DNA of 64,000 nucleotides from Protopterus annectens (taxonomy: Eukaryota > Chordata > Ceratodontiformes > Protopteridae). The number at the start of each line of letters is the position of its first letter. Within the stretch, counting starts at the first letter, position 1. Location: the NCBI RefSeq assembly GCF_019279795.1, contig NC_056732.1, positions 1,071,281,438 through 1,071,345,437 of the forward strand, written 5' to 3'. Both the position numbers and the translations under genes were made by a program. The notes beneath the pieces are model-generated. The model had not been told where the DNA came from and searched no databases. It saw only the letters and a program-made list of their open reading frames with translations. Below, piece after piece: positions 1 to 9,959 of this stretch.

Positions 1-247
1 ACTACCACCATTTATGAACTAAAACTTGCTGAAATAGTAAGTGATTTCTACATACAAAATTAACCTTAATGTAGCAAGAAAAGCTACTGGTAAAACTCTT
101 TATATTTTTTAGTTATAAATGGTTAGACAAAAAACAAATGATGTGATCAGTCCAGTACAGAGCCATAAAATCTGAGAACCAATCAAGCAAAAAAATATAT
201 ATATACTCAACTCAAAGTACAATTGCAGGTATATTTAATTCATTAAG

Positions 248-277
248 CACTTTTGTCTTAAACTAAGATGTCATCAG
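248..277 (-). ncRNA. Decayed hammerhead-ribozyme-like core in Penelope A1 terminus
   Basis: On the complement the sequence begins CTGATGA. A short self-complementary stem follows (TCTTA and TAAGA around GTT), and then an A-rich box where an active hammerhead would have GAAA. Hammerhead motifs in Penelope-like terminal repeats are established knowledge. Here the GAAA box reads CAAAA, so I expect no activity. The paired copy at 6494-6521 has the same stem with CTGCTGA. Confidence 0.4.
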
Positions 278-404
278 AACATATAACCATTGTTTTGAAA
301 AAAAAAAAAAAGAACATATAACCACAAGAAACTCACTTCACTTAAATACACTAAATACATCACATAACTTGTACCATTATTCCATTAAAGTGAAACCACC
401 ACCT

Positions 405-593
405 TTAATAAAATGAAACACAGTTAAGGGATGTGACTTTGTTTAGCCATGGGGGTTCATCAGCATGGCGCCTCAATTGCCAACTTAATTCTCTAACCTC
501 TAGCCATTCTTTCCACAAACCATCTCTAGGGTTAACATTCACTTTCTCAAGAACATAAAAAAACAAAATGATGCAAATTAAACTCCTCCACAC
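405..593 (-). pseudogene. Penelope A1 C-terminal tail of GIY-YIG endonuclease region
   Basis: The open stretch encodes the last part of the Penelope-like ORF. Its residues VLEKVNV, WKEWLEVREL and QLRRHADEPPWLNK align with the copy at 5800-5930 (VLEKVNV, KERLEVREF, QLRLHADGAPWLNR). The catalytic GIY-YIG residues lie upstream and are not intact here. This copy is uninterrupted after WLNK, where copy A2 carries a foldback insertion, so it gives the empty-site sequence for that insertion. Confidence 0.65.
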
Positions 594-1563
594 ATTTAGG
601 CAAAAATTTTTAACTTTAGTTTTACTTGCATCATTTATATGTTCAGAACTCTCTCTTTCAAAGAGCTTCCGTTTTCTGATATAGAAAGCATCACAATTTT
701 AGCCAAGTACACTACTGCTCTGGTATTACAATGAATAACCCTTTAAGTCAATCACCATAATTCCTCAATATTATTTGGTTAATTTTAACCATAAAGTAGC
801 ATTTTTTACACATGACCAACAAATGTACCATCTGCTCTAGAATGAATATCAACACTGAATGACTTTGTATCTTCCAGTAAGTCTTTAAAATTCTTTTCTT
901 CCTCTTCTATATGTAAACTACATCTCACACACAATTTTTCTTTCAAATCATCTGAATAAACTGTTGTCACAATTTTTGATAACATTACCGATCCTATAGG
1001 AAACCAAGCATATTGGTAAAGACCACCTAAATTTCCTTCACTGGTTCTATTAACTCTATTCATTTATTTGTCTCGGGGGGGGGGGGGGGGCAATCCTTTT
1101 CTATACTTCACTGTATAACTCACTAATCATTTTACTTAGATAACCCCTTGCCTGGAGCACTCCTTCCAGTTTTTCCATTTTGATCAAAAATACTCACCCC
1201 CCCCCATATCATATGTGTCATCCTTACCATTTTACCCTTAATAAGCCCTCTTTTTTGGGCACTTGGGTGACTGCTATTAAAGTATTAAAAAAAATTATTG
1301 GAATAGGTGAGTTTGACATTTATTAGCTAGAAATCTCTTATTCACAAAATTCTTACTAATTTCAACATCTAAGTATTGCATCCTATCCCTGAACATTGTG
1401 TGTCAATTTTAAAAAAAATCCATAGTTGTATTAACATAACCCAAAAATTTTTGAAGCTTTGCCATAGTGTTTGTCCAAAATATGCAAATGTCATCAAGAA
1501 AACAATATACGCTCCAGCAAATAAGGAATTAAGAATAAACTTTTCCTCCCAATATAATGTAAC

Positions 1564-1900
1564 TGGATCTACTTAAAAGCTCAAGTTCCAAAACTTGAAC
1601 TGCAAATGGTCGAGACCATAAGATCAAAGTTTTGAAACTTCAAAATTGAAAAATAAATAAATAAATTAAAAATTTTTTTTTTACGTTTTTGCAGGGGGAC
1701 AAAGCTCCCCTGCACTCCTCACACCCCTTGCTAAATATATCAACTCTGAGATCGTACTACAGTGAGGAAAATGGTAAATTTCTCATTCCTCGCTGTACGG
1801 TACTCTCCATTCAAAACATTCAAAGTTTCAAAATGTTGATCTGATGGTCTCAACCATTTGCAGCTCAAGCTCTAAAACTTTGAGCTTGTGAAGGGAATCT
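1564..1900. mobile_element. Foldback (MITE-like) element, hAT-like termini
   Basis: The ends are long imperfect inverted repeats. The left arm around 1576-1641 (AAGCTCAAG, GCAAATGG, GAGACCAT) is mirrored by the right arm around 1806-1892 in the opposite orientation. The outer tips resemble those of the element at 5931-6278 (GGATCTAC on the left, AATCTG on the right). The interior contains a second inverted pair near 1750-1800 and a core running GGGGACAAAGCTCCCC followed by CTAAATATATCAACTC, shared with other copies in this window. There is no coding capacity. The 8-bp flanks do not match well, so the duplication is decayed or was lost when the flanking retrovirus arrived. Confidence 0.6.
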
Positions 1901-1965
1901 GTTATGGGACAAGATCAGCTTATTAAAATGTATATTAATTCCAGTTTCATTAATGATTCCATAAT

Positions 1966-2194
1966 TGTGTCTTTCAGCTTTTCCCGGTTAGGGGTCGCCA
2001 CAGCGGAACTCCGATCCGCTAATGATTAGTAGTTGATTTTTGTGTGCTGAGTTACCAGCCCTGACGCACAACCTTCAATGAAGGTACGCCCATTCACGCA
2101 TGTCTCCACGCAGAAGATGCTCTAGCTGAGAATCGAACCGGACAGCGTCTTACTGTGAGGCGACAACGCTACTGCAGCACTACCAGTGCGGGTT
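1966..2194 (-). mobile_element. tRNA-derived SINE with perfect 17-bp target-site duplication
   Basis: On the complement it starts with a tRNA-like head: an A-box-like GTAGTGCTGCAGTAG and a B-box GGTTCGATTC. It ends with the tail GTGGCGACCCCTAACC. The 17 bases at 1949-1965 are repeated exactly at 2195-2211 (ATTAATGATTCCATAAT), which fixes both ends. Related copies lie at 8246-8503 and 47460-47705. The perfect duplication suggests a fairly recent insertion into the older surrounding retrovirus-like DNA. Confidence 0.85.
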
Positions 2195-3259
2195 ATTAAT
2201 GATTCCATAATATGATTGTTAAAAGAAGAAGTATTGTTAAAAGAAATATAATTTGTATGCGGGGCTGTGGAAAAATACAGCTTGATAAGCTGAAGTTACT
2301 GCTGTGTTTTAACTGCATTCTTTTAATATGTAACAAGGAAAGGTAAGTGTTATAGGAAAAAAGCCATGTTAGAGGCACATGAACTATTGTAAAAGGAATT
2401 TGTTATCCTGATTCCTCCAGGCTAGGAGTGTTGTTGCTAGGAAAGGCTTGAACCATCCAACGTCAAAAAACAAGACCCCTTGAAGCAGGTGGGTCATGTC
2501 AAGGAAGGTGTTCATGTGAAGTCCAAGGCGAGAATCACAAGGGATGAGAACATTTTTAAAGTCATTGATTTGCTACAGTTATTGTAAACGTAAAAATCTG
2601 CATGGCTGATTTGATAAAAAAGTGTATAAAAGATGAAGTTTTTCTCTGTTCAGAGAGACGGACTTTGCAACTGCTATGAAGATGGTCTCCCAGTGCTATA
2701 AATATAAATTTGTTTGCACATCCTGAAGTGTTGTTCCTGACTGAAGGCATATAAAGTAAATTCTTAATGTTATTTATTTTCTACTTTAACATTTTAGTGC
2801 CGCTCTCTGGATCTAGGTATTACTGCAAGGCAGTTCTGGAATAGGGCCCATCACAGATTTTCTGTGAATTCGACACTGTTTGTATGGAATAGTCAGAGAC
2901 TCAGTTGCGCAACTATTCAGGGTGTGCAAACATGCTAGCCTTGGCAAGGGAATTGTTTTGTAAGGGAAAAGAACTGGTTTGTGTTTTTCTCTTTTAGACA
3001 ATTTTAGCAAAATATAGAATAAGTGAATGACACTGTTTTTTTTGATTGAGTTGTTTGTAAGGTATACAAATAATAGTAGGAGGACCCCACAGCAAATGAG
3101 AATAGTAAATGCAAGTGCACATACAGTAAAGGACAAACTAATACAGGAGGCCTTATGTCGAGGGTGGTATCCTCAGGATCAAAAGAAGAGGTATGAGAGA
3201 CATTTTACTCTGTCAATGTATGAATGAAAGACAGAAAAAAAAAGAAAAAAAGATAAAGT

Positions 3260-3403
3260 TGAAACAAGTTCATGAGCTTACAGCATGAGTGGGACAGAGA
3301 CTATAAACTGTTAAAAACAAGTTCATGAGCTTACAGCATGATGGGACGTAGAAATATGCATTGTTAAAATAAATTCATCAGCCCATAGAACTCTGGGACG
3401 CAA
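3260..3403 (+). repeat. Three tandem ~55-bp repeats in retroviral leader or LTR
   Basis: Two close copies begin at about 3261 and 3316 (ACAAGTTCATGAGCTTACAG, then GGGAC) and a third, more diverged copy begins near 3370 (AAATTCATCAGCCCATAG, then GGGACGCAAG). Repeats of this size are typical of retroviral enhancer regions; that role is inferred from position only. Confidence 0.6.
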
Positions 3404-4010
3404 GTGTGATTGTGTGGAAGTACCCTCAGAGGGTCCCAAAGAGTGGTCAGTTCTGGGCATAGTACCTATCCATCACGTTATCCCGATCGCAATGCTGGAG
3501 CTGTAACTTTTGAGCTCGTGCTGGGATGAAAGCAAGGGGGTGCTGTGGGAAAAAGGCTGATCAAAACCTCTCCTCTGTTGTTGCACACCAACAGATTTCC
3601 CTCCCTGTATGGTGTGCAGAATACTACAGCTATTTTCCGTCCTCGGAACTGTCAGGATCCAAGATTTGTAAGGTAAGCCTAACATTTTTTTTATTTTATT
3701 TATTTATAAATTAAGAAAAATGGGAGCAAAGATATGCACGCAAGAACAAATCCCTGAAAAGGAACACCTGCATATTTTATGTATTTTAACTATGGGAAAG
3801 AAAGTTGTAAGTATTTGCATGACTGGTTTCATCTTACTAAGAATTGTTCTAGTGGGGTACTGGAACTTATGATAAAACTAAAGTGATGACATTGAAAGGT
3901 ATTTTGGAAGAAAAGAAAAGCAAAGTAAATTGGGAGCAAATGACAGGATTTTATTAGTCATACAGTGAAGCACTTAAAAGGGAGAGAGTCAGCATTAACA
4001 GGGTTGCTGG

Positions 4011-5390
4011 ATGCTAATAAAATTGTTGCAACAGGTAAGAGGGGTTAAAAAGGCAGTACAAACCAGTAAAAAGGGATCCCTTTATCCTATCTTAGCAGGT
4101 CTGGAACAAACTGAGGATGACCAAAAAGCAGAAACTTCTGAAGAGGATGATAATCCTCCAGTAGTTACTGCATCCCCACCCTCATATGCGCAGGTATGGG
4201 TACTTCCTGTACAAGATGCTGTTGTTTCTCAGACCCCTACCTTTCAGTCCACTGTCCATTAGACACCCAGTCTGCATGATACTGGTACATCTCAGACTAG
4301 TAACCCTGTTCAATCTTCATCTTATGAACAGGCATCTGCAGTGGGGGGGGGGGGTCTTCTTCCTATCCTTCTCAGATAGCTTATACTTCCCCAAAAGGGC
4401 CATTAGTATTTGATACTCCTGTATCTCATCATACACGCTCAACATGAAAGGGTACAACAGGAGATCATAACCTCTGGGGTGGATCTTTTGGGGCCTCTCA
4501 GGGAAATTTTAGGGGGTAATAACAGAGAACTTGTTCATCATCCCTGGACCCCTGCTGATTTGCATACTATGTCTAAAAGTTTTCCAAATATTAAGGACGA
4601 TCCATTAAAATTTAGAAACGAATTAAAAACTATAACAGAATGTTACAACCCCACTTTGACAGATTTAAATCAGCTGCTTAGGATAGTTACTTCAGATGAA
4701 ATAAGGAAGCAGTTACAGGAGAAGGCTGAGAACAGATTTTACTCTCACAGGGAATGCATTAACAGATAAACGGATAGCATTGTTCAACAAAATTACAGAC
4801 GTGTCAAGTTAGGACTGACTGGTCTAAAATACAGGCAAGCAAACAAAATAAAGGGGAAGCCCCTTCAGACTATATGAGTCACCTTAAAACAGTATTTGCT
4901 AGATATTTAGGAATACCAGACCCAGAAGAGCAAACTAAGCCAGCTATTGTAGCAGCTTTTGTGTAGGGTCTGCAAGCCCTTGTACAAAATCAAATAAAGC
5001 AAGTGCTTATAGACTGGCAAGGGAAGGACTTAAAAGTCTTAAATGCTGCAAATCACTGTACAGAATATCAGGAAAAATGGAGAAAGGATACTGAGGATAA
5101 GCTGTTAACTTTACAAATCAGGCAGCTGGAAAACCCAAGGGGTTGAGGCAGTAGCAGGGGAAGGGTACAGGAATTGCTTGTGGATTTAGTAAAAGTGCTG
5201 GACGAGAGGAACAAGGTGCAAGTGGTTGGCAACGAGCTGGCAGTGCCCCTCCGGCTTCATCTAACACATCTTGCTTCAATTGTGGAGAGGCAGGACATTG
5301 GAGAGCAGAATACCCACACAGACAAATGTAGAGAGTCCAAGATACTTGGACTGAATGGCAACCAAATTATAATAATGCAGTTTTATCCCC
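4011..5390 (+). pseudogene. gag: Retroviral gag remnant (matrix-proline region, capsid, zinc knuckle)
   Basis: An acidic, proline-rich segment with PPSYAQ lies at 4011-4260 and suits a matrix to late-domain region. At 4440-4770 the frame reads WTPADL, then FPNIKDDPLKF and YNPTLTDLNQLL, the typical layout of a gamma/epsilon-type capsid N-terminal domain. A nucleocapsid zinc knuckle of the C-x2-C-x4-H-x4-C type follows at about 5272-5320 (CFNCGEAGHW), with the last Cys changed to Tyr. The regions lie in different frames with stops and indels between them, including a run of ten G at about 4345, so no Gag can be made. Confidence 0.7.
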
Positions 5391-5519
5391 CACCACCTTC
5401 TCATATTGGAAGGAGTCAGGAAGCCCCATACTGACTAGGTCAAGGAAATAACATAGAAGTAAATCTTAATGCTCTACTGCCAATAGATCAAAATGGACCG
5501 TACGTTAAGATGGAAATAA

Positions 5520-5600
5520 ATTCAAAGAAAATCTCATTTTAGTAGACAGTGGAGCCACTAGATCAATGTTAAAAATTACTTCAGATAAAAGGAACCAAAC
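5520..5600 (+). pseudogene. pro: Retroviral aspartic protease fragment
   Basis: A short frame reads LVDSGATRSML, which contains the DSGA active-site signature of retroviral aspartic proteases. It lies about 200 bp downstream of the gag zinc knuckle, the usual gag-pro order. The remainder of protease and all of pol are missing, replaced by a Penelope-like sequence. Confidence 0.6.
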
Positions 5601-5607
5601 AGTTCCG

Positions 5608-5930
5608 AACAATTATGGTTAGTATTTTAAATGTAATACTAGAGTAGTAGTGCACCTGGCTAACTGTAAAAATTGTGATACTTTCTATGTTAGGAAAAAT
5701 GGAACATTCTTTGAAGAGACTTTACCAGCATATAAATGATATAAATAAAAACAAAGTTAAAAATGCCTTGGCTAAACATGTAAGAGAGTTTAATGTGCAT
5801 AAATTTGTTTTTAATGTTCTTGAGAAAGTGAATGTTAAACTTAGAGGTAGTTCTTAGAAGGAACGGCTAGAGGTTAGAGAATTTAGTAGGCAATTGAGGC
5901 TCCATGCTGATGGAGCCCCATGGTTAAACA
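5608..5930 (+). pseudogene. Penelope A2 GIY-YIG endonuclease domain, damaged
   Basis: The order matches the C-terminal endonuclease of Penelope-like elements: a Cys-containing lead-in (CNTRVVVHLANCKNC), the FYVxK position where intact copies have YVGKT, then a conserved NALAKHVREFNVHKF block and the LEKVNV tail. The Gly of YVGK is Arg here, and a frameshift separates the first half from the frame at 5675-5857. The same domain in better condition is at 14030-14240 and 63790-64000. Confidence 0.65.
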
Positions 5931-6278
5931 GATCTACATTATTTCCTCAAGAGACGTTCCATCAAATGCCTCTTCATCGACCCTAAAACCACAAACTTTC
6001 AAAATATCGAACCTTCACATAAGTGATTTATTTCCCTACAAACACCAACAAATAACCACAAACACTACAAAGTGGGGGGCTTCGCCCTCCTAACTAAATA
6101 TACCAACTCCAAGATCGCACTACAGAGGAAAATGACAAACTGACAAGGATGTATAAGCAATTTCTTTCCCAGGAAAGAAATCGCTTATGTGGATGTTCAA
6201 TGTTTTCAAATTTTGCAATTTCAAGTTCAAGTAGAGGCGCTCGAAAGAACACCTCTTTGAGGAAGTAACAGGAACTCT
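5931..6278. mobile_element. 348-bp foldback (MITE-like) element with 8-bp duplication
   Basis: GTTAAACA at 5923-5930 is repeated at 6279-6286. The uninterrupted form of the site is present in Penelope copy A1 on the other strand (around 405-450), so the insertion boundaries are well supported. The ends are imperfect inverted repeats: TTATTTCCTCAAGAGACG on the left against TTACTTCCTCAAAGAGG on the right, read inward. A longer inverted pair lies around 5998-6040 and 6175-6215 (CACATAAG and CTTATGTG). An 8-bp duplication is typical of hAT transposons. The core GGGGGGCTTCGCCC then CTAAATATACCAACTC is shared with other copies here. Confidence 0.78.
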
Positions 6279-6493
6279 GTTAAACAAAAGTCACATCCAC
6301 TATGTTTTAAAATATAACAGTTTACAACACGGATGAAATTACAATATTAATTTACATATGTTTTAATATTTCGTTTAATACTCAATCTAAGGGACTTTTT
6401 TATTTTGGTTTTACTTTAATGGAATACTTGTGCAAGTTATAATGTGATGTATTAATGTATTTAATTTAGGTGAGATTCTTGTGGTTATATGTT

Positions 6494-6521
6494 CTGCTGA
6501 AGTCTTAGTTTAAGACAAAAG
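6494..6521 (+). ncRNA. Decayed hammerhead-ribozyme-like core in Penelope A2 terminus
   Basis: CTGCTGA (CTGATGA with one change) is followed by a clean stem, GTCTTA and TAAGAC around GTT, and then AAAAGC in place of GAAAGC. This mirrors the copy at 248-277. Two core changes make activity unlikely; the intact stem suggests the ancestor was a ribozyme. Confidence 0.4.
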
Positions 6522-6600
6522 CATTTAACAAATTAAATACCTCGCGTATATATTTTTTTCTTGGTTTGGCATATACTACACTTTTCTGCATTGTTTTTTC

Positions 6601-8227
6601 TTCTGAAAACTAAGCTAGTGGGCTGTCAAGGGTGGCCGCTTAAGTCTGAACACATTAAGTTCAATCTTTGGAACCGCAAAACCTAAATGTGATTAGTTGG
6701 TAAATATACTAACTTTGAAACTGCAGTATCTTGTAGTAGTCTCATTTCTCTGAGCTACAGCAATGTTGAAGTTAGTATACACAAGTAGCAGGAGTGTGGG
6801 AGTGCAGCCCCCCACATTGGGGCTGTAATGGCAAAGCCCCCCCCCCCTGAAAAAAGGCACTGAAATATGCATGCATTTCACAATTTTCTGAGTGTCTGTG
6901 TGTGTATTTTAATGGCTAACAGTTTCAACAAGTAACATGATTATTTTCATCCATTTTGATGTAAGGCAGGCAATAAAATACCTTTAACTGCAAAGCCAAG
7001 CCATGCTTCATTAATATTTTTCCAAAAAGTCTCAGGCTGTTTCCCCTGGCTTCTGCACTTGGCTGTCTCAGAATCCCGCAAATGCTCCTTTTCAGGTACC
7101 CCAGTCATGAACCTTCTCCTTGCTTTGCCCCGAGTCCTCAGGAAGTGGACTTCAGTGGTACTCTGTTAGGCCCAGGTAGTAAGGTATCTGGTGGGGAGAG
7201 TGAACACACAACCTAGCAGTAGTCATTTTGGTGGTCAGTCAATTATCCTAGTTGTGGAAGTGACTAATGAAGTTGTGAACAATGTTGCCACCCTGTGTTA
7301 AACCTCAGATTCAGCTGAGGTCACCCAGGAGTTGGAATTTTTCCCCTCATCCTCAATCCCCAGCACAAGATAGCTGTCAATCAGCTGCTTCATCCCACTT
7401 CCCCATGCCATACTAAAAGGTAGCCAGTGCATATTCTCAGGATGTCAGGGATGCAAGTGGACACTATCTACATTGGTGTGACTGGATATGGTAGTTTTTA
7501 ATGAAGTACATTATAGATGACAGAAGACTGAAGAATTCAGGATTTTGTAGGCGTTCAACCTTACCTTCAACTTCAACAGTAAACTTTGTTTATTGGAGAA
7601 TTTCAGAATCTGGTAAATAGACCTTCGGAGATAAATTCTGGATGGCAGACTTCTTAATGAAATTAACTGGTTAATAAACTGATTTTTGATAACCTGTACT
7701 TAAAGGAACCATGGAGAGAGCAGCAAAGGCTAATAAATCAAGGTCTGTTTCAAAGATATCTGGCGGTAGAAACTAATGGAATGAGCAAAAGATCTTTAGT
7801 TCCAGTTAATACTGGTGTGCATCCAGCTTTAAGTTTATCTGATACCAGGAAAATATACATATAAAAGTATTTTTGAGTGGCAAGATTTGAGAATGGATAA
7901 CAACGTAACATGGTTATGAAGATGGTTACAAATTCATAGAAAAAATGAGTTTGGAAATCCAGCTACCTGCTAACAACGGCTGAAGAGTTTTAGAAAGAAA
8001 AACATTAATTCTCCATTATCTATTTTGCAGAAGGCAGCAGAATGTAGCCCAGAAGTAATGGTATAAGGCAAACCACCACCCCATCACAAGAAGAAAACAC
8101 TTGCGGGCAAGCTGAAGGATCCACAAATTATCTCTCAGTGTGCCCTTTGAGATGTGGGAAGAAATAGCAGACGTCAAAGCAAACCACGGGACAAACCATT
8201 CACAAAGAAGGCAACCCAATCAGGAAC
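6601..8227. other. Unassigned interspersed DNA with a partial foldback core
   Basis: I see no convincing gene. At about 6700-6860 there is a reverse-orientation piece of the foldback family (GTTAGTATACACAAGTAG, then GCAGCCCCCCACATTGGGG). The remainder, 6870-8227, has no coding signature or repeat that I can name. Confidence 0.5.
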
Positions 8228-8245
8228 AAACCGACTTACCTGAGG

Positions 8246-8503
8246 CTTTTCCTAGTTAGGTCGCCTCAGCGGAACTCCGGTCTGCTAACTGGCAGTAGAT
8301 TTTCACGAACACCGAGGTGCCAGTTCAACGTTCAACCTTCAACTAAGGCACGCCCATTTACGCATGTCTTTCGAATGCCCACCCAACCGTGGGGAGGACA
8401 TGCAGACTCCACACAGAAGGCACTCCCCGCACTCCAGCCGAGAATCGAACGGGAGAACCTCTTGCTGTGAGGCAACAATACTACCACTGCACCACCGCGG
8501 GAT
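8246..8503 (-). mobile_element. tRNA-derived SINE, full length, with 18-bp duplication
   Basis: On the complement the head reads GGTGGTGCAGTGGTAG (A box) and CGTTCGATTC (B box). The body reads GTGTGGAGTCTGCATG and the tail GAGGCGACCTAACTAGG. The 18 bases at 8228-8245 recur at 8504-8521 with one mismatch (AAACCGACTTACC against AAACTGACTTACC). The head would fold poorly as a tRNA and lies inside a retroposon, so this is not a tRNA gene. Confidence 0.85.
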
Positions 8504-8521
8504 AAACTGACTTACCTGAGG

Positions 8522-9818
8522 TAACAATGCTAAATGCTGCATACCACTGTAGTGCATTAGACGACCATTCAGTTGAACAGATTAACCAGTCCATAAACTA
8601 GCTACAAAATGCAACTTCAGGATTAGTCTGTAACCAGAGGAGTCAGATTAAAAAAAATGTCCTAGGCTATACCAATGGAACAGCAGCATTTCCTCCACAC
8701 TCTGATTTTACTGTACTAATTATTTAAAATGGTATAACCACATTTCTAATAAGATTCAGACTAGAAAAAAAATGTGTTTTGAAAAATGTTTACCTACCAC
8801 CCAGGGAGTTTTAAACCAAGGCCACATATTCACTACTGATTTTTTCAAGCGATTTTTCTTACTTTAAAATGGTTACAACTTATCCCTAATATAAGCTCAT
8901 CCTGAAAGATAAAAATGCTAGTTTGCATGTAAGATATTAAGAATTATCAGTACAGTATTTTTTATAACCTGTTTTTGGTTCTCTATAACTTTCATAAACA
9001 AGCTTCTTTGTCCCTTTATAAACCTATGTTCTGCCCTGTTCTATCTGGTATGGTAGTGGAGGTTCTTCTCTCCAGATGGGAATATCTTATCAGTAATCTC
9101 CACCTTTATCTCTGCAGCAGGGATAAGACTCAGCCACTGGAGGGATGTCTTCTACAATCCTTTCAGATATTCTTTTTAAACATCTATGTCACTCATCTAG
9201 CTTATATAGCCAAATATTACTTTGTACCCTACTAACTTCATTAACAAAATGCTTAAATATTAGCATAATTGCAGTTTGTGAAAAATAAGTTTCAGCATAA
9301 GAAATAAAAATTTAAACTTGTATTGCTGCATGACGATCACAATACTTCTCAGAAAGGCTCAAGGACTAGGCAGCCCTATCACACTCCTAGCATCATTTTG
9401 ATTTATGTTAACATAAACATGAAACCACAGTGAAATTAACTGCCTTATTGCTAATAGAGATCTTCATTTGGCAATAGAACGAACTCTTAACAGTAACTTT
9501 TCCACTTACTAGCAGGAATAATGACATTAGCAGAGTATTTGGTACTTACTCTGTACATGAAACGTACTGCAAAAATGTTCCTATGCTTCATTATGATACA
9601 GACATAATAAACAAAGTTGTAAATGATCAGTTGCGTGATTCAGTACAAGATGTGGCTCTACCCTTTTTTTTCTGTTAAAGAATAAAAAAGTGCTGCTAGA
9701 TAAAGCTACCAATCTAGGAGATTGAAAACATGTGCAAAGTAATTTTCAAACGCTACTTACAGAAAGGCAACAAAATTTCATAATGCAACTGACAGTCTAA
9801 TGCTTTAGTTTTAGGATC
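8522..9818. other. Unassigned AT-rich DNA
   Basis: There are no ORFs with recognisable similarity and no clear repeat structure. The LINE 3' tail is taken to begin at about 9820, where GTTACTAGGCTATCG resembles (in reverse) the GCCTAGTACACACC tail of the LINE fragment at 30570-30600. Confidence 0.45.
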
Positions 9819-9959
9819 ATAGGCGGTTACTAGGCTATCGACCTGGTCATTTCAAGCCTAGACGATTTATCCCAATGTAATACCATAAATACTCTAGTCA
9901 ATACCCAGGATTGTATTTAGTAATCACTCCCAATGTCCAGGAGGACTGTGGGCGCTATC

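Larger units (their letters stand above)
190..1572 (-). mobile_element. Penelope-like element A1, degenerate copy
   Basis: Read on the complement, this stretch holds scattered pieces of a Penelope-like polyprotein. A reverse-transcriptase palm remnant with a DD pair followed by ICIFW lies near 1480-1500, with a YWEEKFI-like stretch just upstream of it. A linker with FKDLL lies in the frame at 806-1063. The tail of a GIY-YIG endonuclease region lies at 405-593, with VLEKVNV, then LEVREL and PPWLNK. The same tail occurs on the plus strand at 5700-5930, so the two are copies of one family. Below 405 is a 3' terminal region that also matches 6465-6560. Frames are broken by many stops and indels, so no protein can be made. 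The family assignment is good; the outer boundaries are approximate. Confidence 0.72.
1901..5600 (+). mobile_element. Endogenous retrovirus remnant (leader, gag, protease)
   Basis: This is an old, 3'-truncated retroviral insertion. From left to right it shows a possible LTR-like region with two TATA-like stretches near 2625 and 2698, and a 55-bp tandem repeat at 3260-3400. At 3507-3525 a GAGCTCGTGCTGGGAT sequence resembles a proline-tRNA primer site. A good splice-donor consensus (AAGGTAAGC) lies near 3671. Then come gag and the start of protease. A Penelope copy begins at about 5600 where the remainder should be. I could not pair two LTRs, so the left boundary and the class (gamma/epsilon-like by the capsid) are inferences. 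Many stops make it non-functional. Confidence 0.6.
5601..6600 (+). mobile_element. Penelope-like element A2, 5'-truncated, split by a foldback element
   Basis: Only the 3' end of the element is present. It starts inside the endonuclease domain: CNTRVVVHLANC, then FYV with a damaged GIY-YIG core. It continues through ALAKHVREFNVHKF to WLNR at about 5930. A 348-bp foldback element interrupts it at 5931-6278. After that the 3' untranslated and terminal part resumes (AAAGTCACATCC and on to about 6560). Copy A1 on the other strand has the same join without the insert. The ORF is disrupted by frameshifts. Confidence 0.7.

Noticed and set aside
2100-2190. Possible tRNA gene (B box GGTTCGATTC)
   Set aside because: It is the head of a SINE with a target duplication, and the arms do not pair as a tRNA. 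The same holds for 8430-8500 and 47640-47700.
3260-3403. CRISPR-like regular repeats
   Set aside because: The units are contiguous without spacers, only three, and lie in a retroviral leader of a vertebrate-type genome.
5174-5434. A separate gene in the frame of 86 codons
   Set aside because: It overlaps the gag zinc-knuckle frame and reflects a different phase of the same retroviral region.
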